Assembly (NCBI GenBank): GCA_963971405.1
Contig: OZ020485.1
Span: 52,325,469 to 52,389,468 of the forward strand
Length of the DNA: 64,000 bases
Direction: 5' to 3'
Origin: Psococerastis gibbosa
Lineage: Eukaryota; Arthropoda; Insecta; Psocodea; Psocidae
Part shown: positions 22,536 to 33,728 of the stretch, one piece after another
Position numbering within the stretch: position 1 is the first letter of the stretch
Layout: every line of letters starts with the position of its first letter
Program-made: the position numbers and the translations under genes
Notes under the pieces: model-generated
What the model saw: the letters and a program-made list of their open reading frames with translations, nothing else
Databases searched by the model: none
What the model was told of the DNA's origin: nothing

Positions 22536-22718
22536 CTACCACTGTTTAAAACAATGCTGCAGGTCATTGGGTGTGAGGCTGTAGAGCAGCTCCGCCGTTT
22601 CCGCCTTCATCTCATCCATCGACCCCAAACGTGATCTTTTCAAGACAGATTTGATTTTAGGGAAGAGGAAGTTGTCACAGGGGGCTAGATCTGGGGAATA
22701 AGGTGCAAGTTCAAACAC
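22536..22718 (-). pseudogene. Mariner transposase C-terminal remnant
   Basis: Encodes LAPYSPDLAPCDNFLFPKIK followed by a helical tail. YSPDLAP carries the third catalytic Asp of the DD34D triad. It joins the N-terminal piece through a deletion near 22718. Confidence 0.85.
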
Positions 22719-23049
22719 AGTGACCTGTCTTGTCAGCTAATTCTGTTCGGTCTGTCTGTTCCTGCGAAAGGTTTTTCGCACTCACTTTTGTCATGGAAAG
22801 TCCGTCGTGCAAAATTTGTCGCGCGGTTTCTTTATTACTGTTTACCATTTCAGCTATCATTCTTGTTGAAAGACGTCGATCTTTGTGCACAATTTCGTTA
22901 GTTTTCGGCACCATTTCGTCTGTTCGCATTGAGATTAGTCGTCCAGGACGCGCATTGTCCATAACCTCTTCCCGGTCATCACTAAATATTTTGTGCCACT
23001 CAAACACAGTTACACGCGACATTACATTTTCGCCATAAGCCTCTTTCAA
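22711..23049 (-). pseudogene. Mariner transposase N-terminal HTH remnant
   Basis: 112 codons with the paired helix-turn-helix region: AYGENVMSR, FEWHKIF, then RRLSTRMIAEMVNSNKETAR and QILHDGLSMTKVSAK. This part binds the TIRs in active relatives. The catalytic core is missing. Confidence 0.88.
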
Positions 23050-23738
23050 AAATTGGAAGCTTTGTGTTGTTGTATTTTTCTTAAAATGTCAAACTTTAAC
23101 GCTACTCAATACTTGCATCAACCATTACCCCGGCAAGGTGGAGCAACATGGTACACTTCCGAAGGGCGTCAATCGCAATCGCTGAAAGGAATGAAATTGC
23201 TAGGTATTGAATTTGAAAGTGAGCCGGTCATTGACCTGTAAGTAACATTTCTCTCCGATAAAGGCCCTGACAGTTATACTAGGTCCAGTCCGGGTATTTC
23301 ATTGGCACACCTCGTATTCCACTGGTCAATTTGACTTCAAATTTGATTTTGTCATTGACGGAAAATCATCAATGTTGCATTATTTATTTTTACACCCCAT
23401 TCCACTTGTTTCCAACAATTGATCATTTTTGTTTTCAATTTTTTCCAAATTTGTAAGTTTGCGCGCCGCCGTCTTTTAATTTTATAATTTACATGAAATT
23501 TTATGATTTAAACTACGAAATAATTCGTTCGTTCTCAAGAAAGTAATTTAAATTATTCATCATCTCTAGATGACGCTATTGTTTAATTTTAGATTTTTAT
23601 TGTTTGCAATGCGTGATTTTACTCTATGATCATTGATCAATTTTAGCATGAGGAAATTAAAATGGACAATGTCATAGAGTAAAGCAAAAATCTCAAATCA
23701 AATTTGAAGTAAAATTGACCAGTGGAATACCCACCTTA

Positions 23739-26338
23739 AATCAGCGTATCACTACTGTCGGGAGTCAACATAGTGTTGCGGTTGTTGGGAGACTTCTTGG
23801 GGTGCCTTCGGCTATCAATAGGGAGTTTATAGAGTTGTTTATAATCTATTTTCTTTATATTAAAATATTCCATTTTGTTGTGAATATATCCAAGTAAGGC
23901 TCAGAAAGAACAAGCGTGTGGTGTGGGAGAAAACGGGAGGGGTCAAATGACAGTTGAGAATCTGAAAAAGAAGTAAATGAAATATTAAAATATTTTGCTG
24001 TAATTTTTAGCTAATTCTTTAATCGGACCGAATTTCGGTGTTTTCGGGAATTTCGGGAATTTTAGTAATAAAATCTGAATTCAAGATAGTGAGCAAGCCC
24101 CAGTACCCTAATATCTGCCTGAATATAATGATTTATAGATGAATATCGGGGTTTTAGAGAAAGTCAGACTCATTGCAATATTCTGAGATAGCGCCTAGCA
24201 TATCCGGCCCATTCGCTGTAACGGGCTAGTGCGTAGTTACCACTCAGGCCTGCTTGGAAAGAATCGATGGTGAATATTGGATCTAGCAGTACCGAGATGG
24301 GAACGGTCTTCATCTCTAAGATTTTCAAGTAAAATTGTCTGAATACAGTAGAAGGCAGATAATTTGGCATATGTTGAATATAAAAGCATGTCTCTATCTA
24401 AATTTCAAAGTTGCATAGTAGCTGCCATTTTCTTATATAGACCATTAAAATTAGACGCAGAATCGGAAATAAATATTACAAAATATTATAATACTGGAAT
24501 ATCTTCAGTCGAGGCCTAATATTACAATATAGCTGGCTTTCTGAGTAATGTCTCATGGTCTCAGAGGTAAAGACGCGAAAATCCCTAATCAGTACCTCCT
24601 CGTGGTCAAGATGGAAGAGCGTAATGGTGACTGAACAGATAGGGGACCGACTTTTAGCCGGGGTAAGCCAAAATCGTCTTTTCTTTGCCGGGCACTCTTC
24701 CGTCCTGGGGTTGGGAAACTGGCCCCGATGGCGGAGGAACTCAATGAAAAGTCAACGGTATATGGATGCAGAAGGAAACGGGAAACCACTGCATTACAAT
24801 TCCCTAGTGTAGTTATAATGACTACAATTGCATCATGATGAACACCTACATGTTCCCCTTCGGGGGCCTTGTGCTGGCTAAAGTGGAGGGGGGTAAAAAT
24901 ATATTAAAAAAGGGGTTATTTTAGATCTTTTTCGCTTAATAACACAAAATATCGAAAAAGTTATTATAAGCGTTAATTTTGGACTTATCGTTCCAATTTT
25001 ACGGGACTTTCCGAACGGACCGAATTTCGACTTTTTTTAAATTTGATTATCTATAATTTAAAAATGAATTGCTAAATGTGTTGGTAAGCGCATAACTCAA
25101 CAACGCCTGGACCAATTTGGACAATTCTTTTTTTAAATGTTCATTGGAGTTCAACGATGGTTTTTACAGTGAAAAAATAATTGCCGGAAAACCCCTAAAA
25201 ACAGCCCTTTTCTTTTTCCCATACAAACGTTTTCTAACTAAAACATTGAGTCAAATTGAGCTTTATGTTTCGCTTATAAGCGAAATTCTCTTCTTTGCCT
25301 GTGTCCGGACCTCAAAAAAAGGAGACTTCCATGTCCATAAGCTAAGTGCAGGGGACTGTTCTAGAGGGGTTAAGTTGGCTCTTATGAATGGTGGACAATT
25401 GCATGTTTCGCTTGTTTATCATAAAAACTAATTGAAAACATACAGTATGAAAGTTTGAATGATAATAAAAGTGGCTAAAAGGACCAATGGTTTTCATATA
25501 GCACGATCTTAAGGGTGGGCGGTACACTGTGAGCTTCTCGAAATTTTGTAAACAATTTACATGGTTTTGACAAAATTATACAACTGCCGCAAAGGTATGA
25601 AAAGGGTCAGATGAACAATTCTTAAAAATAAAAAAAAACAAACTTTCGTAGTAAATTCACATTTTCTTACCTGAAATATCAATAACGATATACGGTAGTG
25701 CTTTATACTGATATTATACTACACTAATAATTCAATCGGTTGAATACACTGCGTTTTCAGAAGGGAGCTTGTATTTTTTTTTTTCTTGTAGTCCGCCAAT
25801 TTTCATATCGTTGTCGTGGCAGATCGACGAATAAATTAATTTCGATAAAAATAGACGGTTGCCAAGTTCCAAGTTATTCTGAAATCTCTGCCTTAAATTT
25901 GAATATGGTGTGTATTCATGTGTATTTTAAGTTTACAAATTTTATGATGTTAATTTTATGAATTAAATTTGTCTGTATTTTCTTTAAAGCTATTGCTCTG
26001 TTGAAGATAAATCTCTAACCACAAATGATTTCAATTTCATAACATGAAGAATATGCAGCTTTGAAGGCAATAAAGAGCAGCTGTCATTTTGCTGCGCTGG
26101 CGGGGCTGATCGTTCTTCGGCTTCCTTACTTTGTGCGTTTTACCAATAAAATTGCATTGTGTACAAACCACTGTTGCTTTGCGGGGCAAATGGCAACCAC
26201 AATAGTCATTTTGCTGGTAATTTTGGGCAAGGGATGCCATGAAGTGGCAATTGGATGATTGTGAGTGTCGTCGACGTTCCACGATGGGGAACCTCAATCG
26301 CAAAAAATTGTAAAAAAGGTGCACGGTGCTGTTTGCAG
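23739..26338. other. RPRD2 intron 4, distal part
   Basis: AT-rich. A stretch at 24540-24845 (CATGGTCTCAGAGGTAAAGACGCG ... CCACTGCATTACAATTCCC) looks like a dispersed repeat but has no second copy here. The ORFs at 25117, 25740 and 26061 show no recognisable domain. The acceptor GTGCTGTTTGCAG ends at 26338. Confidence 0.45.
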
Positions 26339-26566
26339 GCTTACAAGAACTTCGGAGGTCGTCTGAGAAACCGGAAGAAGACACTCGAGGAACTGGTTCC
26401 GACGCTGCTGTCCCCTCTACCCTCCCCCGACGTCAATGCCCCCTCGCCCTCACCCTCCCCGGAGCCTGTCCCTGCTCAGGCCCCTGCGCCACAACCCTTC
26501 AACGGCAATGATCTCGACTTCTCGTTCAGCTCCAGTTTCATTGGCTCACAGTTTTTGGATTTACAT
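26339..26566 (+). CDS. RPRD2: RPRD2 orthologue, coding exon 5
   Basis: 228 nt, phase 0 in and out, donor CAT|GTAAGT. It begins AYKNFGGRLRNRKKTLEEL, matching AYKTFANRVNNLKKKLDQL that directly follows KVVAN in RPRD2, so it closes the coiled coil. A proline-rich linker (PSPDVNAPSPSPSPEPVPAQ) follows, resembling the PDPEESPVPSPSMDAPSP stretch of the vertebrate protein. Upstream codons in the same frame are intronic. Confidence 0.92.
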
Positions 26567-26929
26567 GTAAGTTGACACGGCCTGCATGTTTCCTGGGATA
26601 TGGGGAGATAGAAAATTTGCCACTCCAAAATAAAATATTCACCATATACCAAAAATTCATAAACTGTTATCTAGTTTTGTTATCAAATCAATTTCTATAT
26701 TAGTTTCGTTGGAAATGAGTAAATAAATTAGTTAATAAATGCTCGATTTTTAGTGCAAATTTTCTACTCCCACTCCTTCACGTTTATGTAAAGGGCCCGG
26801 TATAAGAATACGGTTGTAAGTATATTGAAATTAGACCACCGAAAATTGGTTTAGTGTAAAACCAAGATATAATTGTTTTTGGGTTATTTTTTAATATTTG
26901 GCTTTCATATTTTTATACGTCAGTATAAT

Positions 26930-27180
26930 GAAAGCTATGTGATGGTCGAAATTTTTGATTTCGAGATTTCAATGGATTTTTACGTTTTGAGGTGGCAGGA
27001 ACAAAAAAGATGTTTTTTTTTACGAAATGTTGGCAAACTACTGAAATTTGGAATGTATTGTAGGTTCAAAAAATCATACCATTTTTTTATTATTTTGAGC
27101 TAACTCAATTTTGGGGGTTTGCCCTTCAAAACCTCAAAAAAACGACTAAAAAATTGTTTTGCCAAAAACGGTTCTAACAA
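26930..27180 (+). repeat. R1 family, degraded copy
   Basis: GTGATGGTCGAAATTTTTGATTTCGAGATTTCAATGG begins it and GCTAACTCAATTTTGGGGG ends it. The (TCTG)n block is lost. Confidence 0.75.
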
Positions 27181-28120
27181 TTTTTTTTTTAATTAGCGTA
27201 TACATAGCAATTTAACAAAAGATACTCAAAGTGTTTAGACCAACCTTACCATGTTTGCCTATTTAATTGATTTATTTATTATTATTTAATTTATAATTAT
27301 AATTATTCAATTATTATTAATAAATTTATTGACTAAATTTGAAATGATTCCATTAGTGACATTAAGTTGTCAACTTCCAAAAAAATTAGTTTATGCTTAC
27401 CCTCCGCCGTGAAAAATTCCATCATCCACAAAGTGTTTTCGTATACTTTCATTCTTGCCAGTCCCTTCAAAAGGTTGTTTTTAAATAAATAGAAAATATA
27501 TATTTTTTCTATATTTCTAGTTGTTGTATTAACCAAAATTCGGTTTTGCTTTCTTAAGCTCGGTATACACTACTATGGTAGCCTCGATCCTTAGGCTAGC
27601 TTATCCCATACCCCCCCCCCCTCCCCGTCGCAAATCTATAGCTACGGCCTTGTGCTTACATAAACCTAACTTAGGCCTACTTCTACTAGCATCCTTCCAA
27701 TAACCTACTAGACCTATAACCACCCGCATTCAAATTTTTAAATCTCTTACCGTCCTTACTGTGCGGAAACGGAATTTCAAGTTTTCACCTTGCTGGGGTG
27801 TTATGCTGAGTCAGCATTGCTGAATATGCTGTCCTTTGTGTTAAAATTTTGCAAGACGCTTGAAATTTGTCAACATGTTAAGAAGACTTAAATAAACCCG
27901 TAAATTTTGCCTCAACTACTGCCCAAGCCGTAATAATTTTGCCAGTTTCTTGAACATTCTGAAACCTATTAATGCAATTATACGCAGAACATGATATGGC
28001 CATTATATCAGGCCAAAGAAATCCCCAATAAACTTGTAAATGGTCCTCACGATGTGACGTAACTAGAGGTTACCTATGCAATCTGAGATCCCTTTGATGA
28101 ACGGCAAGCAGACTACGCCA
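27181..28120. other. RPRD2 intron 5 without a recognised element
   Basis: AT-rich up to about 27540, then mixed composition with an 11-bp C run at 27610. No coding motif was found. Confidence 0.45.
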
Positions 28121-28790
28121 CTAGTGCACGGGTGTTCGTGCCGGGCGGGCGTGTTCGCACGGGGTCGCATGTAGAGCTGTGTCTAAGTGGTTGAGTTCCC
28201 GTTTTAGAAATTTTTTTGGTCGCCGGATCAAGTTGTTCTGTAATCTTCTTCTGGTAGCCTCATTACCTTTATCCGCTGTAAGAGTTATGATGCCCTTGTT
28301 GTGATGTAAGTTCATGGTTGATATGTTAGACACTGATGGTTTAGAATAGTGGAGTTCCCGTCGTATTTCTTCCGCTGCAGGGGGGGGGGGGGGGGGGTAA
28401 ATGTCTAAACAGGAATTCAATATTAGCGATAATGTCTTCCGTTGGGATGCTCCTTGGCACTACAACAATGTTTCCACCTTTTTCGAGAATCGATCGCTCA
28501 CTATCAGAAAGTGGATAATCCGAATAGTTGATTACAATCCGGTTCTTATCTAGTGTGGTGCTGGTGCAGGCCTTTTAGGAGACAATCGAACTTTTTGGTG
28601 TGATGCTCTGTGATCTTCATCGTTTGTGTTGACATTGAGGAAAATGTCAAACTAACCACTTTGTCCGAATCTGTCCGACTCGGTTTGCCGGTCAACAGCA
28701 AATTAAGATTGAGTAAGTCGTGGTCTAGTAGTGCGAGCTCTTTTCGCGTGATATTGATGGCGGCCTATCATCCCGGATTCTACTGCTTCG
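28121..28790 (-). pseudogene. Penelope-like retroelement fragment, N-terminal region
   Basis: Reading the minus strand from about 28770 in changing frames gives ALLDHDLLNLNLLL, HTKKFDCLL, INYSDYPLSDSERSILEKGG, NIVVVPRSIPTEDIIANIEF, and then AAEEIRRELHYSK and LTADKGNEAT. The order VxNLSxxxLTxxExxVLxxGxxFxxxPxxIPxxD, then an AEEIRxE motif, then PADKG(N/G) is characteristic of Penelope-like elements upstream of the RT core. Stops near 28560 and a C18 run at 28380 break the frame. The RT core and GIY-YIG endonuclease are absent. Confidence 0.65.
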
Positions 28791-28922
28791 TGACGTAACT
28801 CCGGCCGCGCAATTACATAATAACATATTCCTTACCTTAAGTATCCATCATACAGAAACAGAAATGTTTTGTTGTTGTTCAATAAGTTTTTAATGGTTAA
28901 TGTGGTGCTGGTGGTCTTGCAG

Positions 28923-29114
28923 AAGGACGTGTTGAGCAGCGAGGCGGCCCAGTCGATCCCTGTGATCGAGGGGACTCGCGCCGAACCACCCCAGTTCAAC
29001 GTGGCAGAGTTCCTCAAGTCGTTGCTGCCCAAGGAAAACCCCCTGCCCCCGCCGCCGATGCCGCCCCCCGTCTTCGGTGACTGGTCCGGGGTCCCTTGGG
29101 AACCGCCCCCGGAG
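28923..29114 (+). CDS. RPRD2: RPRD2 orthologue, coding exon 6
   Basis: 192 nt, phase 0, with acceptor GTGGTCTTGCAG and donor GAG|GTAACA. It encodes KDVLSSEAAQSIPVIEGTRA, EFLKSLLPKENPLPPPPMPP, then PVFGDWSGVPWEPPPE. The short helix plus proline tract recalls the disordered middle of RPRD2 (FLKG-type linear motifs). It is GC-rich (third positions mostly G/C), unlike the flanking introns. Confidence 0.85.
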
Positions 29115-29489
29115 GTAACACTTATGGTATATCGTCGATTAACTAAAACAGGGCAATAGAATTTCGCAAATTGAACCTGGAAATGTAGTCAATTCTACGT
29201 TTTAACCAGTTGTTCTATTAAAATTGGCAAGTTCGCTTTTAAATAGGTGTCTCTAGTTGATGCATAAATTTTGGCTTGGGTTGAAAAATTGCAAGGCATT
29301 TTTAAATTACATTATTTACAAATAAATACACGATTGGTTTAAATTTTTTATTATGCTTGTAGTCGCTTTTAATAATGTGTAACTTGTTGAAAACTACAAT
29401 ACTTTGTGATATTAATAGAAAAAGTGTGGTTTTTTGGTTGATTCATACTACGATTGATTGAAAAGTCTGTTGTTGTGGTGTGGTTGCAG

Positions 29490-29570
29490 ACGCCGCAGTC
29501 TCCGCCCGTCTACGAAAAGCAGCCCGTGCTCGTGCACCAGCCTCTCGAGTATGATGACTCGCTGCCTGTG
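29490..29570 (+). CDS. RPRD2: RPRD2 orthologue, coding exon 7
   Basis: 81 nt, phase 0, acceptor GTGTGGTTGCAG and donor GTG|GTGAGC. It encodes TPQSPPVYEKQPVLVHQ followed by PLEYDDSLPV. It is too short for a standard ORF scan and was found by splice sites, GC content and frame continuity. Confidence 0.82.
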
Positions 29571-29653
29571 GTGAGCTACCTTTCCTCATTTTCTAAATGT
29601 TGGCTATTTATGATGTATGTATCTAAATTCTAATTATTTGTGGTTTGATGCAG

Positions 29654-29786
29654 CCGCCAGTGCCCGATGTGGACCATCGCTCGCTACTGCCGTTGCACAG
29701 CACAGTGGAGCTCAGGGACGTGGACCACCGACACATGGACTACATGCATGTCCCGCCCCCCACCATGGACCGCCCTCCGCCCACCC
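29654..29786 (+). CDS. RPRD2: RPRD2 orthologue, coding exon 8
   Basis: 133 nt, phase 0 in and phase 1 out (ACCC|GTATGT). It encodes PPVPDVDHRSLLPLHSTVEL, then RDVDHRHMDYMHVPPPTMDR and PPPT. The host frame is not the longest open frame over these bases, and the 64-codon frame at 29617-29811 is a shadow. The repeated DVDHR resembles the EHLGPPH/DHGG-type proline and histidine repeats in the tail of vertebrate RPRD2. Confidence 0.82.
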
Positions 29787-30486
29787 GTATGTATACATCC
29801 CAATAACCTAACACGTATCGAGTAGAATATGAGAAATCACCCCATCCATTGCCAAAACTTTCATAGGTGGAATACATATGGAATAATGACACAATCCTCC
29901 AATTGTATCCGTGCAAAGTTTTGCCACCCAAGAATGTATCGCATCGCTATGCCGTTAATATCTTCTATTACTTACTCAAATAACATATAAATTTCAGTTT
30001 TCACATTATATACATAATAGTGGTGAAATCCTGAAAAAAAACCTGGAATAATGTATTGTCTTCAATTACTGCCCAGGAGGAACATACTAAAAATCAACAC
30101 ACCAACGAGTTGTAAACGTAAAGCTGCGGTTTTCGTTCGATTCGTGTATTTTTCGTAAACTGCCTAAATGAACAGAGCCGATTTAAGTAGTAAAAACTTT
30201 GCAGCCTCCTCAATTTAGGCCCTAGAGACTTGCGACAAGGTGTTTTAGATTATTTGTTAGTTTCCCTACAATTACAAACCGTGGTCATTTTTAAAACACA
30301 ACAATTTCAGCCTAAACCATCTGCCACGTTCGTTAGTAACAGAGAATAAAGTGCTCCGAACTCCTCATTTAAGTTTCTAATGAATTGCTATCTTGATAAC
30401 AATAATGGTCTAAAATTGCTGTATGTTTAGCGTATATGAGCATATGGAGCAGACTGTTATCCAATACAGGCTGAGCCCAACCACTC
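29787..30486. other. RPRD2 intron 8, proximal part
   Basis: AT-rich, no gene or element recognised. Confidence 0.5.
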
Positions 30487-31390
30487 CAGTGGCGTAACGA
30501 TAGGTTTATGACGAGGGGGGGGGGGTGTATCATTTTGCGCTCACCCCCCAAATTCATAAAATTGTAGAAAAAAGGGGGAGAACGTTCTAACTAACAGTCA
30601 TGGACATACGCACCTCTTAAAGTAGTGTCACATGCGCAGGCGCCCGAGGGTGTCAGAAGGCCTAAAGGGGGAACGGATCCCTCGGGGATTTAAAAAAAGA
30701 AAATATACCTGAAATAGTGGGGTCTTGCGCAGTTTGATAGCAGTGACGTTTTGATGTTACAGACGAAGAGTATAACTGCGAGCAGGAGTCTCCCACGTGG
30801 GCGATTAATTGAAAAAATAGGCCTGAAGTAGTGCTGTTTACATATTTTGGCAGCAGCCATATTTATTACAGTTTACAGACCTAGACTTATTGAAAGTGGT
30901 CCAGGATTTTCGACAAGGGGATCATTTTTCACTTTATACCCGTAGGTGTGAAATAGTGGATTCAACGGATTATTTTGCCAGCAAAAAACCTAAGATTTTG
31001 CTGACGCAAACTTTTTTAACAAAACTGGTAACAAGGGGCCGGGGTTTTTCCCCGGTGGACATTTTTTGAATAAATAGGCGCAACGTATTGAATGCCCACA
31101 AAAGCGCGGGGCTTTAAGCGGCCACTTAATGAGTGGGGCGCCCCTGGACAAAGGAGCTAGAGAGGAGCCTCCTTGGAGACATCGTCCGTCGTTAACAACT
31201 TCTTTATTAATTTGCCTTTTACATATGGCAGCAATAGAAAGAAATAGAGAGATTGTCAAAAGGTTTGTAAACCAGCGTTACTGCAGGTAGGCTGCTGCCT
31301 ACATTAAATGTTTAATTAATTTTATATATTTTTTGTTGAATATGGCGCCCCTATGTGCCCCCCCCCCCCCCCCCGCTCGTTACGCTACTG
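30487..31390. mobile_element. Non-autonomous hAT-like element with poly-G/poly-C ends
   Basis: Ends CAGTGGCGTAACGA and TCGTTACGCTACTG are inverted repeats. G10 follows the left end and C17 precedes the right. The flanks AACCACTC and AACCTTTT share only four of eight bases, so the duplication is degraded. Inside are diverged reverse copies of the GGGGTTT...CGCA tandem unit, for example CTGAAATAGTGGGGTCTTGCGCAG. There is no transposase. Confidence 0.7.
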
Positions 31391-31719
31391 AACCTTTTTT
31401 TCTCAGTTGTTATGGGGAATTTTCAAATGCGGTAAAAAATTTGGTGACAAAGTAGAGGTCAAGGTTTTAAATTAATGGATATTATTATCGAAAGCGAAAG
31501 GCAAAGGGAGGTTTCTGGGGGCCTTATGCGTGATTTTGGAATCTTAAAATGTAAGCACGGGTTGAGCAGCACTTTTTAAGAAAGCCCACCTCGTATGAGT
31601 GATGATTTTTAGTATGTATACCCTGGGCATCAATTGATGACAATCTTTTTTCTAGAAATGCATTGTCTTTATTTTCTGGCCATTCGCCCAATTGTTTTAT
31701 GGTTGATTTTGATTATTAG

Positions 31720-31941
31720 GGCACATGGAACCGTTGGTGATGCCACCTCCCAACTTACATACTGAGCCGCCTCCGCTGCTGATAGAGCCACCTCCGGTGC
31801 TGATAGAACCGCCTCCGCTGCTGTCGCTGGAGCGGGGTGCGGTGCTGACTGGGGGCCGCAACCTCATCAGCCTCACCGGCACTGACAACGTCGAGAGCGT
31901 TGACATGGACGTCAGCGACGAGGAGACCAGCGCCGGCCTCA
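31720..31941 (+). CDS. RPRD2: RPRD2 orthologue, coding exon 9
   Basis: Acceptor GATTTTGATTATTAG; the two leading bases complete an Arg codon with exon 8. It encodes MEPLVMPPPNLHTEPPPLLI with EPPP(L/V)L repeats, then DNVESVDMDVSDEETSAGL. VESVDMDVSDEE corresponds to VEDMELSDVEDD in RPRD2, an acidic motif. The donor CTCA|GTAATT is weak. If it is not used, the frame reads on to a stop at 32030, adding about 30 residues and giving a shorter isoform. Confidence 0.85.
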
Positions 31942-32198
31942 GTAATTATTTTCTACAACCAGACAGTCTAGCTAGGCTCAGTGATCTCTTGTCTTTACTA
32001 AAGAACACGTCAAACCATGAAATCCCTTAATATAGCCTACACATTACAGTTCGCAAATCTGCAGCGTTGGTTATAAGAAACATGACCCCACTAAATGCTA
32101 GTTATCTTTATGCAGGTAGGTTAACTGTAGGTTGCATCCTTTGGGGCTGGGTAGATAGTCGCCAGCGTACAATATGATGAGTGTAGCATGTGTTGCAG

Positions 32199-32461
32199 GT
32201 GAGGGGTCCCGGCGATTCGCCAGAAATGTGACTTATCCCGTGCGAGAGGAGCAGTCGGCCCCAGTGCAAACACCAGTGGCTGGAGAAACGCAGGTTGACT
32301 CGCTTGCAGACGCCATCAACTCCTCGATGGGGGCCAAGCTGATTCCGCCGCTCATTTCACAACATCAAAACGGGATGGGCCACTTCTCCCCCCGCCCTCG
32401 CTGGCCCTACAGGACCTCTTCGCCTTTCCGTGGCAATTATAGGCCTAGAGGGAGGTGGTAA
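32199..32461 (+). CDS. RPRD2: RPRD2 orthologue, terminal coding exon 10
   Basis: Acceptor GCATGTGTTGCAG; the leading GT completes a Ser codon with the A of exon 9. It encodes EGSRRFARNVTYPVREEQS, a middle region with DAINSSMGAKLIPPLI, and the end HFSPRPRWPYRTSSPFRGNY then RPRGRW and TAA. The arginine/proline/aromatic C-terminus matches the RPRD2 end (RPPFARGPPFFAPKRPFFPPRY in human), which confirms this as the last exon. Confidence 0.92.
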
Positions 32462-33440
32462 TTTGCTGGGTAACTATTCCTTTTACGATTCAAATGACGG
32501 TTAATATTAGCGGACGTAGCCTCTTTCGGGCCGGTTGGTATTTGTATTAAGTTTTGTTGCCTCTCAGCCGCCTCAACACAGGCATTGTACTTGAATTCAG
32601 TCAAACTATGCTGTATGATAATTTTCAGCACTAGTCTTAGACCAAGAAATCCATGTTGGGACAACTTAGTACTAAATTCAGTGGGAAACTAAATGGGAGA
32701 TATCAAAATCAATTTTTTACAACCCATCGACTGAGCTGGAATTTTGTCTGCACAGAAATGTTACAAAAACCTTTGTCGCTGCAAATTTTTAGGGTAAAGG
32801 CTAAGCTATGTAATTGTCAATTTCCTATCTTATTTGCCATTCTTAATTTTAATTTCACTCCACATTTGGATATTAGGTTTAATATAATTAAATGCTTCAT
32901 CTGATTAAAATTAGCATTGTAATTGCTGATTGTGCGGCTGAGAATTTGTCATAGTTTGTCATGTCATGGTGATGCAATGGATTTGATGTAGACCTGCTCA
33001 ACTTTAATGGTTTGAATTACTACAAGAGAATAAGGTCTTGGGATGGTCGAAGTTACCTTAAGGGTTTCTAAATCATGTTCTGGTCATGTCTTTATCATAA
33101 CCGTATATGTCATATTACTGTTAGGATCAGCGGCTGGTAGAGTACTTTCACTATCACAACACTTGGCAGATCTATAAAAAAATTATAAAATCTAAAGCCC
33201 CTTCAAGTAGACTGGCTTCCGACATTTCTTACAATTGCCAAGCATTGCACGCTTCAATATTGCTTTGTCTAATAATTCAATGCATTCTGAGCTATAAATC
33301 CGTTGAGAATTGCCCAAAAGATTTTTGTTTATAAATTGAACCAATAATCATTATTTTTAATGTGGTGATTTCAAAATTACATACTACTGTATTATCCCAC
33401 ATATAATTTTAAAAAAATGTTGTAATTCATAACAATAAAA
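32462..33440 (+). other. Probable RPRD2 3' untranslated region
   Basis: About 1 kb of AT-rich sequence follows the stop with no repeat detected. The first AATAAA is at 33434-33439 and is the best candidate polyadenylation signal. The transcript end itself is inferred. Confidence 0.4.
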
Positions 33441-33728
33441 AAAATGCGACGAATCTTTATTAGGAGAGAAAGAAGGAAGTTGTCTAAACTGAATTTACCT
33501 TTAGGCCGTTCTGACCACTCTTATAGGTTCCCAATCGCATTCCCAACAAATTTAAGAAAAAAGTTATGTTATGTGCCGAAAAAATCAAGTTTGATCCCAA
33601 TTTGAACTGTTGAAAATCCAAAACTAAAAAATTTGGCATTTATTCTTATTTTTATTTAGTTTACTGCCCAATTTAATATTAAGTAGCCTATTAGTCAATT
33701 GAATTTGTAGAAAATATTTCTTACGTTA

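Larger units (their letters stand above)
22411..23314 (-). mobile_element. Internally deleted mariner
   Basis: TIRs CGAGGTGTGCCAATTAAATA and CGAGGTGTGCCAATGAAATA are flanked by TA (22409 and 23315). Minus-strand frames give an HTH region (GENVMSRVTVFEWHKIF, RMIAEMVNSNKETARQIL) and then directly the C-terminal YSPDLAPCDNFLFPKIK. The stretch between them, including the first two catalytic Asp motifs, is deleted. It sits in the TA of the MITE terminal repeat, 8 bp from the MITE end, so it is younger than the MITE. Confidence 0.92.
22403..23735. mobile_element. TTA-duplicating MITE, split by a mariner insertion
   Basis: Outer ends are GGCGTGTA...TTCCACTGGTCAATT at the left and GACCAGTGGAATACCCACC at the right, with TTA flanks at 22400 and 23736. 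Without the mariner the MITE is about 430 bp. Relatives at 33729-34163 and 38415-39246 share the core GATCATTGATCAATTTTA and the block near AAATGGCGTC or GACGCTATT. The TTA duplication fits PIF/Harbinger-like MITEs. Confidence 0.85.

Noticed and set aside
23038-23241. Plus-strand frame with NATQYLHQPLPRQG, also present at 42.9-43.2 kb
   Set aside because: It is the antisense of the mariner transposase N-terminal region and its conservation follows from that.
24540-24845. SINE-like stretch with CCACTGCATTACAATTCCC
   Set aside because: Only one copy is seen in the window and no A/B box pair was found, so no element was called.
29617-29811. 64-codon plus-strand frame over RPRD2 exon 8
   Set aside because: It is out of frame with exons 7 and 9; the true frame starts at 29654 in phase 0.
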